Shown: piece by piece, positions 11,811-23,822 of the stretch | How the letters are laid out: the number at the start of each line of letters is the position of its first letter | Numbering within the stretch: the stretch's first letter is position 1 | Program-made: the position numbers and the translations under genes | Notes under the pieces: generated by a model | Databases searched by the model: none | Told to the model about the DNA's origin: nothing | The model's input: the letters and a program-made list of their open reading frames with translations, nothing else | From: Petaurus breviceps papuanus | Taxonomy: Eukaryota; Chordata; Mammalia; Diprotodontia; Petauridae | DNA: 64,000 nt | Reading direction: 5' to 3' | NCBI GenBank assembly: GCA_028583685.1 | Contig: JAMXIF010001253.1 | Span: 28,840,158-28,904,157 of the forward strand

Positions 11811-12036
11811 TAAAATAACAAAATGTTTATAGCAACACTTTTTGTGCTAGCAAAGAACCGGAAGCAAAGTAGACATCTACAAATGTGGAATGACTAAATA
11901 AGTCATGGTGTGCAAAGATAATAGGATATCACTGTACTCCAAAAAAATATGAACTTGAACACAAAGAAGCCTGAAAAGACACTGCTAATTTATTTTAAAA
12001 GCTAAGTAAGCAGAACAAGAAAAATAATATACATAA
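11811..12036 (+). mobile_element. L1 ORF2 C-terminal part (after the LTR)
   Basis: Resumes the L1 of 10085-10627: 'tttatagcaacactttttg', 'gcaaagaaccggaagcaaag', 'ggaatgactaaataag'. The next interruption is the SINE at 12042. Confidence 0.75.
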
Positions 12037-12041
12037 TAGGC

Positions 12042-12245
12042 AGCATAGCTCAGCGGGTAGAGATCAGGTCTCAGATTCAGAAAGACATGAGCTCAAGTAC
12101 TGCCTCTGACATATAGTGTATGCATGACCCTGGAAAAGTAACTTAACCTCTCCATTCTTTAGTAACTTTAAGTAGCAATGCTGGTACAAACCTGCAGTGG
12201 TATTGGGACTCTTCTCAATGTAGATGTCCTATAGCAATGAAATAA
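12042..12245 (+). mobile_element. tRNA-derived SINE inserted in L1
   Basis: Head 'ggcagcatagctcagcgggt', B-box-like 'gagctcaagtactgcctc' and a long body. Flanked by similar AT-rich strings ('ataatatacata' and 'acaatatagaca'), probably a diverged target duplication. Confidence 0.6.
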
Positions 12246-12248
12246 AGT

Positions 12249-12283
<35 letters not shown>

Positions 12284-12312
12284 GCAGAGAGAAAGAAAGA
12301 GAGAAAGAAAAC
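12246..12312 (+). repeat. (GA)n/(GAAA)n simple repeat
   Basis: Purine microsatellite grown from the 3' tail of the SINE just before it. Confidence 0.9.
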
Positions 12313-12605
12313 AATATAGACAATGACTTAAATCATGAAGATGGAAAGAACAACAAAACAATCAAAATGAATGCTGAAAAATTATTATGACCAATATGAA
12401 TGCACTCCCCCCTGCTCCCCCTGGTTTTTTGAAGTGATAGATAATTATGCATGTGGAAAATTGCATGTGACATCAGCATTTTTAAATGTGTTGATTATAT
12501 TTGTAGACTTTTTTTCTTTCTCCCTCTTTAAAATAATTCTTTATAAGAGCTGGCTATCTGGAAAGGACAGGATGAGGGACACAGTGTGAAAGGTAGGTGG
12601 TATTA
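12313..12605 (+). mobile_element. L1 3' UTR (end of the L1 begun at 10085)
   Basis: Contains 'tagacaatgactt', 'atggaaagaacaac', 'gaatgctgaaaaattattat' and the late 'gagctggctatctgg' block typical of this older L1 3' UTR class. Confidence 0.65.
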
Positions 12606-12618
12606 AAAAAATGATAAT

Positions 12619-12770
12619 AGGGGCAGCCAGGTAGCACAGTGAGTAAGAGCACTGGCCTCAGAGTTGGGATGACCTGGGATCGAATCCGGGCTCAGATACT
12701 TAGCACCCACCTAGAAACACCTGGCCATGTAACCTTGAGCAAGTTACTTAACCCCAATTGCTTAAAAAAA
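12619..12770 (+). mobile_element. tRNA-derived SINE, second WSINE-like subfamily
   Basis: Head 'ggggcagccaggtagcacag', B box 'gggatcgaatccgggctc', then 'tgagcaagttacttaacccc' and an A-rich tail. It shares the 'aaccttgagcaagttactt' signature with 29515 and 44397. Confidence 0.85.
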
Positions 12771-13149
12771 GATAATATTTATTTTTCCAAATAAATTAAA
12801 AACCCCAAAAAATGAACAACAAAAATTATATTGACACTAATTATAATTTTATACAGAAGTTCAATCAATGTAAATTACTTGCCAACCAAAGAAAGGTAAC
12901 CAAAAGAGCCCAGAAAACACCTTAGAAAAATCTGACTTACTTGCCAGAGTTGAGATGGTGGTTAAAAGGCAACACTAGAAAAGAAAATAAACTCATCTGT
13001 AAATTAATATAAAGATGGATAACAAGCAGTATTTGTATTTATAAATAATATTTATAAAGCAAAAGAAGATAGTAGAGAATAAAAATCAGTTTTAAGAAAG
13101 CTTGTCATCTAAGAAAATTCAAGAATAAAAATGGGAAGAGTACAAATAG
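12771..13149. other. AT-rich DNA, nothing identified
   Basis: Very A-rich. It may be the degraded 5' continuation of the RTE element that follows, but no motif supports this. Confidence 0.35.
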
Positions 13150-14045
13150 AAGAAAAATGGAAAAGATTTACAAAACTAACTTGAAAAAAAATTTGTTTTT
13201 CCTTTCAAGGACAGTGGAAACAAAGCACTTGGATACTAATGTGATAATCCCAGAGGAGGTAGAAATGGCACTAGAGAGAATGAAGACTGGAAAAGCAGCT
13301 GGACTGGACTGTGTTTACAGAGAAGATCCATGCTGTAAGTAACAAGACTGTGAAGGCATTGAGGGATTGATACTTATGTGTATGAAAGTATGTGACGAAA
13401 GGAAAGATGCCAAAGGCCTGGAAAAATCTTGGACATTTTAAATACTGAAAAAAGGCAACCAAATGATAAATAAATACTAGCCTATATGCCTATACTTCCA
13501 TCTATATAAAATTTCTATGAGTAACATCTCTACATGAATCAAGGACATCCTGGATGAGAATATTAGTAAGGAACAGCAAGTGATTTTCTACAATGGGCTA
13601 CATCTTTACTATTTCATGATTAGCTGAAAGATACAAGGAATATAAAAACCCATTGTGTTTATTGTTATTAATTATGAAAAAGCATATCCTTTGGTAGAAC
13701 TAAACATGACCTCACAGTCTAATTTTTACAAGTTGTTTACTAGACATTTATCAAAATCATTCAAGATTCCTTGGAAGATAAAACAGAAATAACTCTGTTC
13801 AATAAGACCTCTGCAAATAAGTATCAGGCCAGTTGTAAACAGGGAAATGTAGACTCACCAAAAGAATTTGCCACCATGATGGAGGTGATCCAATGATCAA
13901 AAAGAGGAACTCCCTCTAGACAATGAGATTCTCCAGATGCTCCTGTTTGCAGATGACATTTTTTAAAACTTTTCAGGGCCTCCTGGAAGAGATCAGAAAT
14001 AACTTGGGAAAATGTAAGGCATATGCATCCCACTTCCATTTAACC
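13150..14045 (+). mobile_element. RTE-class LINE reverse-transcriptase relic
   Basis: The frame at 13157 encodes VEMALERMKTGKAAGLD, the RTE RT block usually written as RMKxGKAxGxDG. Further on, a 'YEKAY'-like segment (about 13670) and FADD, the RT catalytic motif, at about 13945 follow in order. Stops and frame breaks separate the blocks, so it is inactive. It belongs to the family whose tail resembles that of Mar1 SINEs. Confidence 0.75.
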
Positions 14046-14049
14046 ACTA

Positions 14050-14745
14050 ATAGTTGGATTAGTTTCTACAAAGAAATATTTACTTCAAAGGGTAAAACAA
14101 TTATACAAATATCTTACACCACCACACATGGGAGGTAGAATTCCCCCACTCCCTTCTATTACTGAAATCTCTGGGGAGGGGAAGAGGATTTAGGTTCCTA
14201 GCACAGGCTTAATTCCAAATCCCCAAACCCTCCAGGTTTAAGTCCCAAGCACCTTGGCTTGTCAGGTCTCCCTTGATGAGCTGGTTGGCTGCAACGTCCC
14301 ACCTGAAATCCTGACTCCTAGGTCTCCAAGTCTTGAAGTCTTGGTCAGGTCCATTAGGACCTGAAACTGGGAAGGACAAACAGCACACAATAGAAACAAA
14401 TGCCCCCAGGCACCACGTTTCTCGGAGCTGCAGAAAAGAGAAGGAGCACAGGGGAAGGAAGTATTTCCACTCTCACCACTTCAGTTTGGGTCACCCACAC
14501 TAGGATCTTTACCCTCTGGACTTAGCAGGAAGGAGTATTTCAAAAAGAATGTTTAGGAAGAGACATTGAGCCAGGAAGGGCAACTATCTCGGTTTGGCCT
14601 CTTCTGTACTCAGCCAATCAAAGAAGATTCCCTCAACCGTATGGTAGGGGATGGAGAACGCTTCCACATAAGGTACCTTAGGGCGCCTCCATGTTAGATG
14701 ATTAGGTATGCTCAGACAAGCCCATTAGCAATAGGGAGAGACGAT
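14050..14745 (-). mobile_element. LTR-like element, family B, minus copy
   Basis: It matches 56290-57010 at both ends: the antisense of 'tttgaagtaaatat' near 14085, and of 'tctgagcat.cctaa' near 14710. CCAAT-box-like 'gattggctgag' in the sense direction lies near 14610. No internal retroviral genes are seen. Boundaries are approximate. Confidence 0.5.
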
Positions 14746-14789
14746 GGGGGCATGAATGAGGGCTGACAGATGGACAGCCAGAGTGCTTC

Positions 14790-15065
14790 ATTGTTTGCTG
14801 TTGTTGTCCTTTCAGTGCGTCTGACTCTTTTTGACCTGATGTGGGGTTTTCTTGGCAAAGATACTGGAGTGGTATCAAAGGTATCAAAGATACATTTCTT
14901 TCTCTAGCTCGTTTTACAGATAAGGAAGCTGAAGCAAAAAGGAATAAGGGACTTGCCCAGGGTCACAGGCCAGTGTTTGAGGCCAGTTTTGTATTTGGGA
15001 AGATCAGCCTTGTCGACCCCAGCCCCAGCACACTATTCACTGCTCTTGCAGAAAACGCCTTCGGC
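14790..15065 (-). mobile_element. Mar1-type SINE with BovB/RTE-like tail
   Basis: The plus strand begins with the antisense tail ('gttgttgtcctttcagtgcg', then 'ggttttcttggcaaagatac') and runs back to the tRNA-like head at about 15060. Confidence 0.85.
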
Positions 15066-15194
15066 ATATTAGATGGACTTTCCATGGTGAATGTATGGGA
15101 AGATGTGGGCAATACTCACACGTGATAGACAGATATGAACAGGTTGCAATATGTCATCACTGATGGGAACTCCCAAATCAATGAGTTAACAGAT

Positions 15195-15545
15195 CCATTT
15201 GTTTATTGAACAAGCATTTATTAAATGCCTACTGTATGCCAAACATTTTGCTAGGCACTGGGAAACAAAGACATAAAGCAAACAAAGAGAAACAGTTCTT
15301 GCCATAGAGGAGCTTATTTATATTAGAGGGAAACAGCTTGAACATAGATAAGTAAGTATAAAATATGTGCAAATAAAACATACAAACTAATCTCAAGGGG
15401 AGGGCACTAGCAAGCAGGAGGATAAAGATAGGGGTCCTGAAAGAGACAGCACCCCCATTGAGACTTTCAGGAAGAAAGAGACTAAAAACAATGAAGACGT
15501 GGAAATGTACTCCAGGCAGAGGGAATAACTTATATAGAAGCAGAG
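15195..15545 (+). mobile_element. L2 LINE 3' UTR
   Basis: Starts 'caagcatttattaaatgcct' and 'aggcactgggaaacaaagac', then 'gagcttatttat', then 'ccaggcagagggaataac'. Order matches the L2 3' region. Confidence 0.7.
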
Positions 15546-15559
15546 AAAGGAGACAGAAT

Positions 15560-15810
15560 GTTAGCCGGGGTGGTATAGCAGGTAAGTACTGAACTTGGAG
15601 TCCAGAAGGCCTGAATTCAAATCCAGCCTCAGAAACTTACTAGCTGTGTGACCCTGGACAAGTTACTTAACCTCTTTGTACCTTAGTTTTCTCATCTGTA
15701 AAATGGAGATAACACCTACCTCCTAGGGGTGTTGTGAGGATAAAATGAGATAATACGTATAAAGCATTTTGCAAATTTTGAAGTATAATATAAATACTAA
15801 TTTGGTGATG
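15560..15810 (+). mobile_element. MIR/THER SINE, near full length
   Basis: Head, B-box-like 'gaattcaaatccagcctc', core 'ctagctgtgtgaccctggac', 'tttctcatctgtaaaatgg' and the L2-like tail to 15810. One of the most complete MIR copies here. Confidence 0.9.
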
Positions 15811-16727
15811 ATGATGTCATGTGTAGGAGAAGCAACAAGGCAGTTGTGTTACAACCTAGCATCAATGATGGTTGCTGATTTAGAAGATAGCTAAAAGGTT
15901 TCTATTAGTCACACTGTTACAGCTACATATGGACAACCCAAATGCACAAAAATGTGTTAGTCACAATAAAGTAAATTCAGCTTTTGGTTTGATTTAGGGA
16001 TAATATTATCAAAGAAGTATACTTTCTAAATGAAAGAATGCATCATGGTATGCTAAATTGTAAAGCACAGTGTTGCCACACTGCTTAAGAGAAGATTGAT
16101 TGAAGTTATGGGAATTCTGTAAGGGGCTATATTTCATAGCAATAATAAAAATGTATACAAAACTGAATTAGAGATCACATGAACTGACAGATGCTAGATT
16201 AGGTAAAAACATTTTAAGGCTGTAAAAATTAAGTAGTAAACAAAATTTACCCATGTTAAATTAGATAGTAGATGTCTTTTGTTTCCTTAAAACACATACA
16301 TACACATATGTGTACACACATACTCACACACACACACATTGAGGTTCATAGCTTTAACTGACCATGTCACAAAATGAGCATGTAAGAAGAAATAATGCAT
16401 CATAAACCTCCACTTTCAGGCAATTTATAAGTTGCCATATTAATTGTTCATGTCTCAGGATTCCCCCAAATATTCACAATATTATCCTAATGAATACATG
16501 ATTTCCTCATGATTGGCTTCCTTCCTTTCCCAAACCTTTGAACTTTTTACAAAACAAAACTCTCAACCCAACAAATTCAGAACAAATGTATTTTTTAGAT
16601 CATTCTAATAAAATTGTGCACAATTTAACTCCAGTCCTCTACTAATAACACCCCACAGTATAATTTTGAGGTAATGGACCATTGTGACATATGCTGTAAA
16701 TATCATTTTAAAAAAAATATTACAGAG
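15811..16727. other. AT-rich intergenic or intronic DNA
   Basis: No gene or named repeat, apart from a short (CA)n tract near 16320-16340. Confidence 0.4.
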
Positions 16728-16910
16728 GAAAAGAAAATTGTATTTGGAGTCAGAAAACCTGAATTCAAATTCTGCCTCTGATTCATAGTACTGGATTTGT
16801 CACCTTGGGAAAGTCTACTTTTCTAACCCTTGGTTTCTTCATCTATAAAACAAGGGGATTTTGAACTAGATGGCCTTTGAGAATTCTCATAGTCTTATAT
16901 ATCCATGACC
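16728..16910 (+). mobile_element. MIR SINE fragment
   Basis: 'ttggagtcagaaaacctgaa', 'ttcaaattctgcctctg', 'tttcttcatctataaaac' and 'ggcctttgagaattctc' are in MIR order. Confidence 0.65.
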
Positions 16911-17339
16911 TATAGTCTTCCAAGTCTTTCAGACTTTAACCAATTGATCTAATAGTTTCCTAAGATTTTGCTATCTTTCATGAAAGAAAACTTCATTTTT
17001 CCTCTGAAATATGAAGTAACTCATAATCTCTTATAGAAAAATTCTCTCCCAGAACACTGTTTTGATGAATGGGTCACATGCATAGAAATCATTGGGGTAC
17101 AAGTCTAATGTGATTTAAGAAGTGAATTTCATGAGTAGAGGAGAACACAGGAGGAGTTGTGTACCAGGCTATATTATATCTTAGTGATAAAATGGATATA
17201 TTAAGCATTGATTACTGAAATAGATGGCTACTCGTATATGTGGATAAAATGACTGGTACGTGATCTGAAGATATCTCCATGTTTTTCTTGTTTTTCAGTT
17301 CCCTTTATAGAGAAAAATGATTTTCAGTCTGGGAAAAAA
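16911..17339. other. AT-rich DNA, nothing identified
   Basis: No coding or repeat signature was recognised. Confidence 0.4.
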
Positions 17340-17690
17340 TAAAGATGAAAATGACTAAATTAGAACAAAGTCTCAAATTAACTGAAGAAAGAGTAAGAGA
17401 GGATCTAACTGTTCTCGATGAGTACAAACCACCAGGGCCAAACCACTTACCTATCAGGGCACTGAAAGAATGAACATGTGTTTATGGAGCCACCATCTGT
17501 GATCGCTAAATAGCTGTGGAAAAGGGTACAGGTGCTGTAAAGAGTAAAGATGGTCATACTACTCTGATTTTCAAACAAAGAAAGTTACATCTTTAGACTA
17601 TACTGTGATGAGATTGACTTCTATAGGGAGGCAGCAAAGTTTTTGACGGACAAAATATAACATAAAACTTTTAGCTAACATGGTGGATTG
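17340..17690 (+). mobile_element. L3/CR1 LINE reverse-transcriptase fragment
   Basis: 'gatgagtacaaaccaccagg' and 'gggcactgaaagaatgaac' correspond to the CR1 RT block DExKSPGPDxLxPRxLKEL. 'attttcaaacaaagaaagtt' and 'gtgatgagattgacttc' follow, as expected. Heavily mutated. Confidence 0.55.
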
Positions 17691-17697
17691 ATCAGAA

Positions 17698-17945
17698 AAG
17701 AAGGAAATAAGCATTTATTAAACACCTAATATTTACTATGAGTCAAGAACTGTGCCAATATTATCTCATTTGATCCTCATGACAACCCTGGGAGGCAAGT
17801 GCTATTATTTCCCCTTTTACAGTTGAGGCAGAAAGAGGTAAACTGATTCGTCCAGGGTCATACACCTAGAAAGTATCCGAGGCTAAATTTGAACTCAGGT
17901 CTTCTTAACTCTAGTTGTAGCTTTCTACACTGTACCGCCTAACTG
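17698..17945 (-). mobile_element. MIR SINE, antisense
   Basis: 'attatctcatttgatcctca', 'ttttacagttgaggcag', 'gtccagggtcatacacctag' and 'tttgaactcaggtcttct' are the MIR blocks in reverse. Confidence 0.75.
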
Positions 17946-17989
17946 CATCTAGCAAGAAGAAACAGAATAGCCCATCTATCTACAGCTAT

Positions 17990-18566
17990 TTCTGAGGGCA
18001 TGAAAAGGACATATAGGCTTATGTCCAAGAATAGCTTACCCAGCAAAACTGAGTATAATCCTACAGGGGTGGGGGAAATTGACTTTTAATGAACTAAAGG
18101 ATTTCCAAACATTCATGATGAAAAGACGAGAGTTGAAGAGATACTTTGGGAGTCAAGCGCCAGAGTCAAAAGAAAGATGAATAAACTTAATGATTTTAAT
18201 AAATAATTTATAATAATAAATTTACTCTATTGGAAAAAAACTACATGTTGATGAAGTATTCGCATTCTAGTCAGAGGAGAAGAAACAAGTGACCCTCAAA
18301 ACTCTAATATCTTTAAAACCATATAGGCAGTGAAGTAAGACAGAGAGCCTGGGAGTAGTTTTGCTGCATTTTGATGATCTTAAGAGAAGAAAGAAAAGAG
18401 AGAGGGAAAAGAATACACTACAGAAAAAGAGTGGAGGAAGGGGATGAAATTTACTGTCCCACTTAACTGGGGTGCACAAAAAGATATACAAATATAGAAG
18501 AAGGGGTGAAGGGAGTGGGCGTCAAGTGAACTTCACTTTCATTTCAACCAGACACAGGAGGATTGA

Positions 18567-18602
<36 letters not shown>

Positions 18603-19416
18603 CACACTAATATTATACATATAGTGCTTAATGTAGAAATAGACAAGTAGAGAAGGGATATTAAGAAAGAAGCTAGTTTCAGATAGGGATATCATAAAAC
18701 AGATTCCAACTTTAAAGGGTAAATCATGAAGCTCAGATTCAAAGGAAAGAGAGAAAGGGTAAGAATTTCTGGTTGGAGTCTGAGTTAGGAAAAGAAAAGA
18801 ACAGCAACAGAACAGAAGCAGGTTGCATCAATTATAGATCACATGTATCAAACACATTCCTTTCATAATTCTTTTCTTCCTATGTAAAAGAACAGGGAGG
18901 CAAAGAGAAGATATGATGTAGGGAAATAGACAATTAATAATCATAACTGTGAATACAAATGGAATGAGTTCACCCATCAAACAAAATAGAATTAGAAAAC
19001 AAAAGCTAAAAATAATGCTATTTGTAAGGAAAACATCTGAAAAATATTCACAGAGACAAAATAGGCGAAAGGAACAAAATCTATTATGCCTCAGGTGAAC
19101 TCCAAAAAGAAAAGTAGAAATCATGACCTTAGATAAGACAACAGAAAAAAGCAGAACAGGCTTGATTAAAAGAGATAAACAGGGAAACTTTACTATGCTT
19201 AAAGGTATAATAGGTAAGTAATGAATATTAGTACATAATGTATATGCACCAAATGGCCCACGTACCTAAATAGACAGTAAAACTGTCATAATTGGGGAGC
19301 TCAATATATTTCACAGTCACTCAGGCAACTTTCAAAAAACCGACCATGTACCAGCATATAAAAACCATACAGACAAATGCAAAGAAACACAAATATTAAA
19401 CACACCCTTTACTGAC
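17990..19416 (+). mobile_element. Old L1, 5' part with endonuclease region
   Basis: 'acccagcaaaactgagtata' near 18040 precedes an ORF2 endonuclease-like stretch from about 18920 ('aatcataactgtgaatac' for ITVN, 'tatgcaccaaatggccc' for YAPNG). It is decayed. A solo LTR sits at 19417, after which the L1 continues. Confidence 0.6.
18569..18602 (+). repeat. (CA)n microsatellite
   Basis: About 16 uninterrupted AC units inside the decayed L1. Confidence 0.95.
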
Positions 19417-19940
19417 TGTAATGGGAATGTAAATTTAAAGATCTTCCCTGCCCCCTAGGCTAAAGTGCACCTGGAGCCTGGGGTGGGAGGCTTGTTCTTC
19501 AGTAGGTACTTCTTGACTGGCCAGTGAGTCAATAAGGTTGTTACATTCTCTGAGCCAGGAGAAGGCTATATAAGCCCTGATGTGTAGCTTTGTTTTGGGG
19601 CTCACTTTGAGAAGTGTTCTGTGATTTCATCTGGATTCTGAGAAGCCGTTATTGAGAGCCCCTCCTCGGCTTTGAAAAACCCAGATGTTGTTTGGTATGG
19701 ATGTAACGGTTGGACAGTTTGGAAATCTGTCTACTTGATCTGTTTCTGTCTTGATAATTCTGTCTGTATATTCTGAAGTTCGGGGTGTTGACCTTTTTCC
19801 CCTGAACTAGGTAAACAATACATATTTGACTGATTAAAGTAAGCTTGTTAACCCATTTTGAGTTGCTTTCCTTTATCAAAGCAGATCCAAGAACCTGTGT
19901 TGGCAGACACCCTGGGGACGCTGGGGTGCTTGCTGCTACA
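19417..19940 (+). mobile_element. Solo LTR of an endogenous retrovirus (copy 2)
   Basis: A 524-bp LTR fossil in the same orientation and family as 6199-6734. It starts 'tgtaatggg' and ends 'gctgctaca'. It has a TATA box (19567-19573), ATTAAA (19833-19838) and a near-matching 5-bp flanking pair at 19412-19416 and 19941-19945. It lies within an old L1. Confidence 0.85.
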
Positions 19941-21860
19941 TTGACCTCAGTACAAGAAAAATATATTCAATACAATCTCTTTGGAAAGAGGATTAAAATC
20001 AATTTAATGTGAAATAATTTATTCTTACAGAATTGATTGATCAAAGAGGCAAAAAAATAAATTTTTTTAACAAAGAAAATGAGACAACGTACCAAAACTT
20101 TTGGGATGCAACCAAAATATTTCTGAGGGTAAAATTTATTTCTCTAAAATTTTTTTAGCAACAAAAGAAAGAAAGAATAGATCAATGACTTGGGCATGCC
20201 ACTAAAGAAACTAGAAAAGCAAAAAATGAAAAATCCCCAAGCAAATACTAAAATATAAATTCTGAAAAATGAAAGAAGAAATGAATATAATTGGAAGCAA
20301 ATCCCATCAAATTGATAAACAAAAATAAAAACTGTTTAAAAATACAATAAAAGGGAGAAACTAGTTTAATTTTTTAAAAGAGAGAAGAAAACAAAATTGC
20401 CAGTATCAAAAATGTAAAAGAAGAATTCACAAAAAAATGAAGGTAAAGAAAATTGTTGGAAAATAATTTGCCTAACTATATACCAGCAAACTGGCAATTC
20501 AATAAAATGGATGGATATTTGCAAGAATATTTAAAAGGCTAACAAACAGAATAAGAAATAGAATGTTTAGATAATCTATCAGAAAAAGTAGCTGAAAAGA
20601 CATAAATAAATTCCTCCCCTATAAAAGAAAAGAAAACAGAAAGCAACCAATGGATTTACAAGGGAATTTTATCAAATTCTCAAATAACAATAAAATCCAT
20701 TCCTATGTAAACTCTTGGCAAAAACATGAAAAGAGCAGATACTACCAAATACTTTCTATGATATAAATATGGTCTTAATACCTGAAATATAGAGTTAAAA
20801 ACAATAAAAGAAAAATATAGATCAATTTTGCTAATTATAGACACAAAATTTTCAGATAAAATATTAACAAAGAGGGTGCAACAATATACCAAAAAATATT
20901 AAATACTGTGACTAGATTGGATTTGTAGCAAGAATGCTGGGTTAGTTTAATATTGGGAAAATTATAAGACTCATATGATTATAATAGTTGGAGAAAGAGT
21001 TCTTGACAAAATACAATGTATTTCTGTTAAAACATTTTTTAAAAAGAAATAAATGGACCTTTCCTTAACATGGTAAATAATATCCATCTAAAGCCATGTG
21101 TCAACATTATAAATAATGGAGTTATAAACTAGAAGCCTTTCCAAAAAGTTTGAGGGTCAATTAAAGATGACCATTTCACCATTATTTGACATGGTGCTAG
21201 AAATGTTTATATAGCTACAGTAATAGAAAAGAAAAAAGAAAAAGACATTAAGAGGTTATGCATAGGCAACGAGTAAACAAACTTACTGCTTTTTGCAAAT
21301 ATAATAGTCTACATACAAAACTCTAGAATACCAATTAAAATTAAGTGAAATAATAAATAATTTCAGGAAAGTTGTAGAATCATCAATCTTCCCATATATG
21401 ACAAGAAAAACCTAACCAGAAGAAATAGAAGTTGAGATTTTGTTTTAAAAAAATAACTACAGAATTTCTAAAATATTTGTGAATCTACCTACGAAAGAAT
21501 ATGCAGAAATTGTATAAATACAACTATAAAACACTTTATGGAAATAAAACACTGAACAATTGAGGACATGTTAATTGCTTATAGATGAGTCATGCCAATA
21601 TAATAAAAATGATAACACAAACTGAATTAATTTATTTATTCAGAACCACATCAATCTACCAAACGATCACTTTATAGAGAAATAAAATAATAATAATAAC
21701 AAGATTCATCTGGAGGAACAGAAAAGAAATAAATGAAAATGCACGGGAGGGAAGGGAATCTAAGCAATATCAGATCTTAAACTGTAGCACAAAGTAGTAA
21801 TCTTTTAGTATTAGTTAAAACACAAAAAAGCCAATTCATGGAAGACATTAGATATCCATC
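19941..21860 (+). mobile_element. Old L1, RT to C-terminal part
   Basis: 'gagacaacgtaccaaaactt' starts the RT-proximal region. 'accatttcaccattatttga' (about 21180) sits where L1 has its SPxLF..xL block. 'ttcatctggaggaacag' (about 21707) matches the FIWKN-type block. Many stops and indels make this an ancient copy. Confidence 0.6.
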
Positions 21861-21862
21861 AT

Positions 21863-22065
21863 TATTGTTGTTCAATCATTTGCAGTCATGTCCAATTCTT
21901 TATGACCCCTTTGGGGGTTTTCTTGTTAAAGAAATTGGAATGGTTTGCCATTTCTGCCAACTCATTTTGCAGATGAGCAAACTGAGGCAAGCAAGGTTAA
22001 GTGACTTCTCACCAGGACAAGCAGTGGCAAAAAGACTACTCACTTGTCAAACAAACAAATACATT
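21863..22065 (-). mobile_element. Mar1-type SINE with BovB/RTE-like tail
   Basis: Antisense tail 'tgttgttcaatcatttgcag', 'gggttttcttgttaaagaaa' and 'ttttgcagatgagcaaactg'. The head portion is truncated. Confidence 0.8.
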
Positions 22066-22850
22066 ACTAAAGTTGTGGGGGGAGGGACGACTGCTAACAG
22101 ATTTATACAATAATCAAGAACATGTACCAGGTAGATGGTGGACTATGATTTTGCCTCTTTTGTTAGTGGTTTTTGGTGGTAGGGGTTTTTTTTTCTGGGT
22201 CAAATCCATTTGCATGTCAAGCTAAAGGGCTTTTAGGAGTTTTCTACCTTAAGCAATATAATTATCTGAGAGAAAGGAATATGACAGCTCAAGATACAGT
22301 AAGTTAAAGAAAAGATTTAATCTTAGTCTAAGAACACACTGCCTGAGTTTTGTTCCATCAGACTCTTCTTTTGAGTGTAGGCATGTATACAACCTAAGCT
22401 CACTGTGCCTGTACACATTGAGGGAGCACTCCTATTAACCTTTCACCAATGCACACTCTAGTCATGTCTTGCTCTTTGTGGCTAATAGCCATTGACCATG
22501 ATTAAAGAACTGCCAGGCTGCCCTTATAAAGGAGAAGCCTTCTGGTCCCTGCCCCTTAGCAGATGGGAGCCTAGATAACTGATAGGTGGCCCTGAAGAGA
22601 TAAAGCCCAGAAGCAAGTACCAGTGCTCAGCAGTGACCATCAGACCAAGGGAGCCACAAGTCCAGTGGAGAGCAGAGAAGCCCAGGATAAAGAGAGGTAG
22701 GTGGGCACAGAGACAGTGCAAAAGGGAGAAGGCCCAGAAAGAAGAATGTGATGAGATTACTAGCAAACATTAATACCCCTGCATCATCAGAGACATGAGT
22801 TTTCCCTTCATATGTATCCCTTTGGCCCACATTTTCTCTAGGTATGTTCT
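22066..22850. other. Unassigned DNA with a TATA-like site
   Basis: Possibly an old LTR. TATA-like 'cttataaagg' lies at about 22523-22532 on the plus strand with GC-richer sequence after it, but no terminal repeats were found. The open frames here are not protein-like. Confidence 0.25.
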
Positions 22851-23822
22851 TGTAATGCCATGCACGAGCAGCTTTCCAGAAGAATGCTACTGTGAACAAC
22901 TTTTAAGATTCTGATTACACAGTATAGTGAACACCCTAGTTATTCCATAACAAATCAAAGCAAAACATTCACAGAAATTCATAATATTACAACTTATCAA
23001 AGAAAATCACAATCTAGCATTCACAACAGTTTATCATTAAAATGGCCACACAGTTTTCACCAAAGTGGTCACAATATTTAGAACAAAGGACAATCATCTA
23101 AATGTACAATAGTCAAAGTCTTCCATTTATGGGGCACAGTAGGTTACAAATCAATTACTTATTCAGTCATCAATCACTATAATTAATCACTAAGTACAAT
23201 CATTAGAAAATACATAAACCCCCCACCCCTAGAGCACTAGTAAACTACAATTTCATCATTATTTAGTACCCAGTGAGAGGTCTTTTCATCTTGACTTGGG
23301 GCCATTTCTTGGTTCTCAGATTCCCTGGATCCCCTTCCATGGTCCCAGATTCTACCTGGATGCACCAGACTGTCACCTGGGTTCAATGGCAGATGGCTCC
23401 CAGTTCCTTGTCCAGTTCTCTGGGTAGGTCTTGCTCCACGCTGAAGTTCACAGGGTCCAGTCCATCTCAAATCCTTCACAATTTCTTTTCCTGGAAATTC
23501 AAGGCTCAACCAAGCCACAAACAGACAAAGTCCCTGCATCCTGGCCATGCTTCCTCAGTCTTCCACAGCTTGTTCAAAAAATCAGAATCACCTTATCCAG
23601 TCTTGGGGGGAGGGCCTCCTGGCCTCCTGGGCTCCTGGGTTCCTGGGCTCCTCTTCAGCCTCCTTCCAGCAGCTGCTTCTGCCTCCATGGTGCTCCAAAA
23701 AATTCTGATTGTGCCTGTCTGGGGCTTTTCTTATATATACACAACATTAGCTACTTCCTGTTTCAGTCAACCCCTTCCTGTTATGTCAGGAGCAGGGGTT
23801 CACACCTTCTGTTTCTTTCACA
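22851..23822 (-). mobile_element. LTR fossil related to 10628-11805
   Basis: Sense direction is minus. The left end 'tgtaatgccatg' parallels 'tgtaatgtaatgcc' of the LTR at 10628. A TATA box (antisense 'ttatatatac') lies at 23731-23740. The leader region 'catggc..gactttgtctg' and the block 'gtcaagatgaa' occur in both in the same order. Boundaries, especially the right one, are approximate, and no clear flanking repeat was found. Confidence 0.6.
23610..23655. repeat. Short degenerate tandem 'ctcctggg' units
   Basis: About five imperfect 9-10 bp units inside the LTR, near its promoter. Confidence 0.7.
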
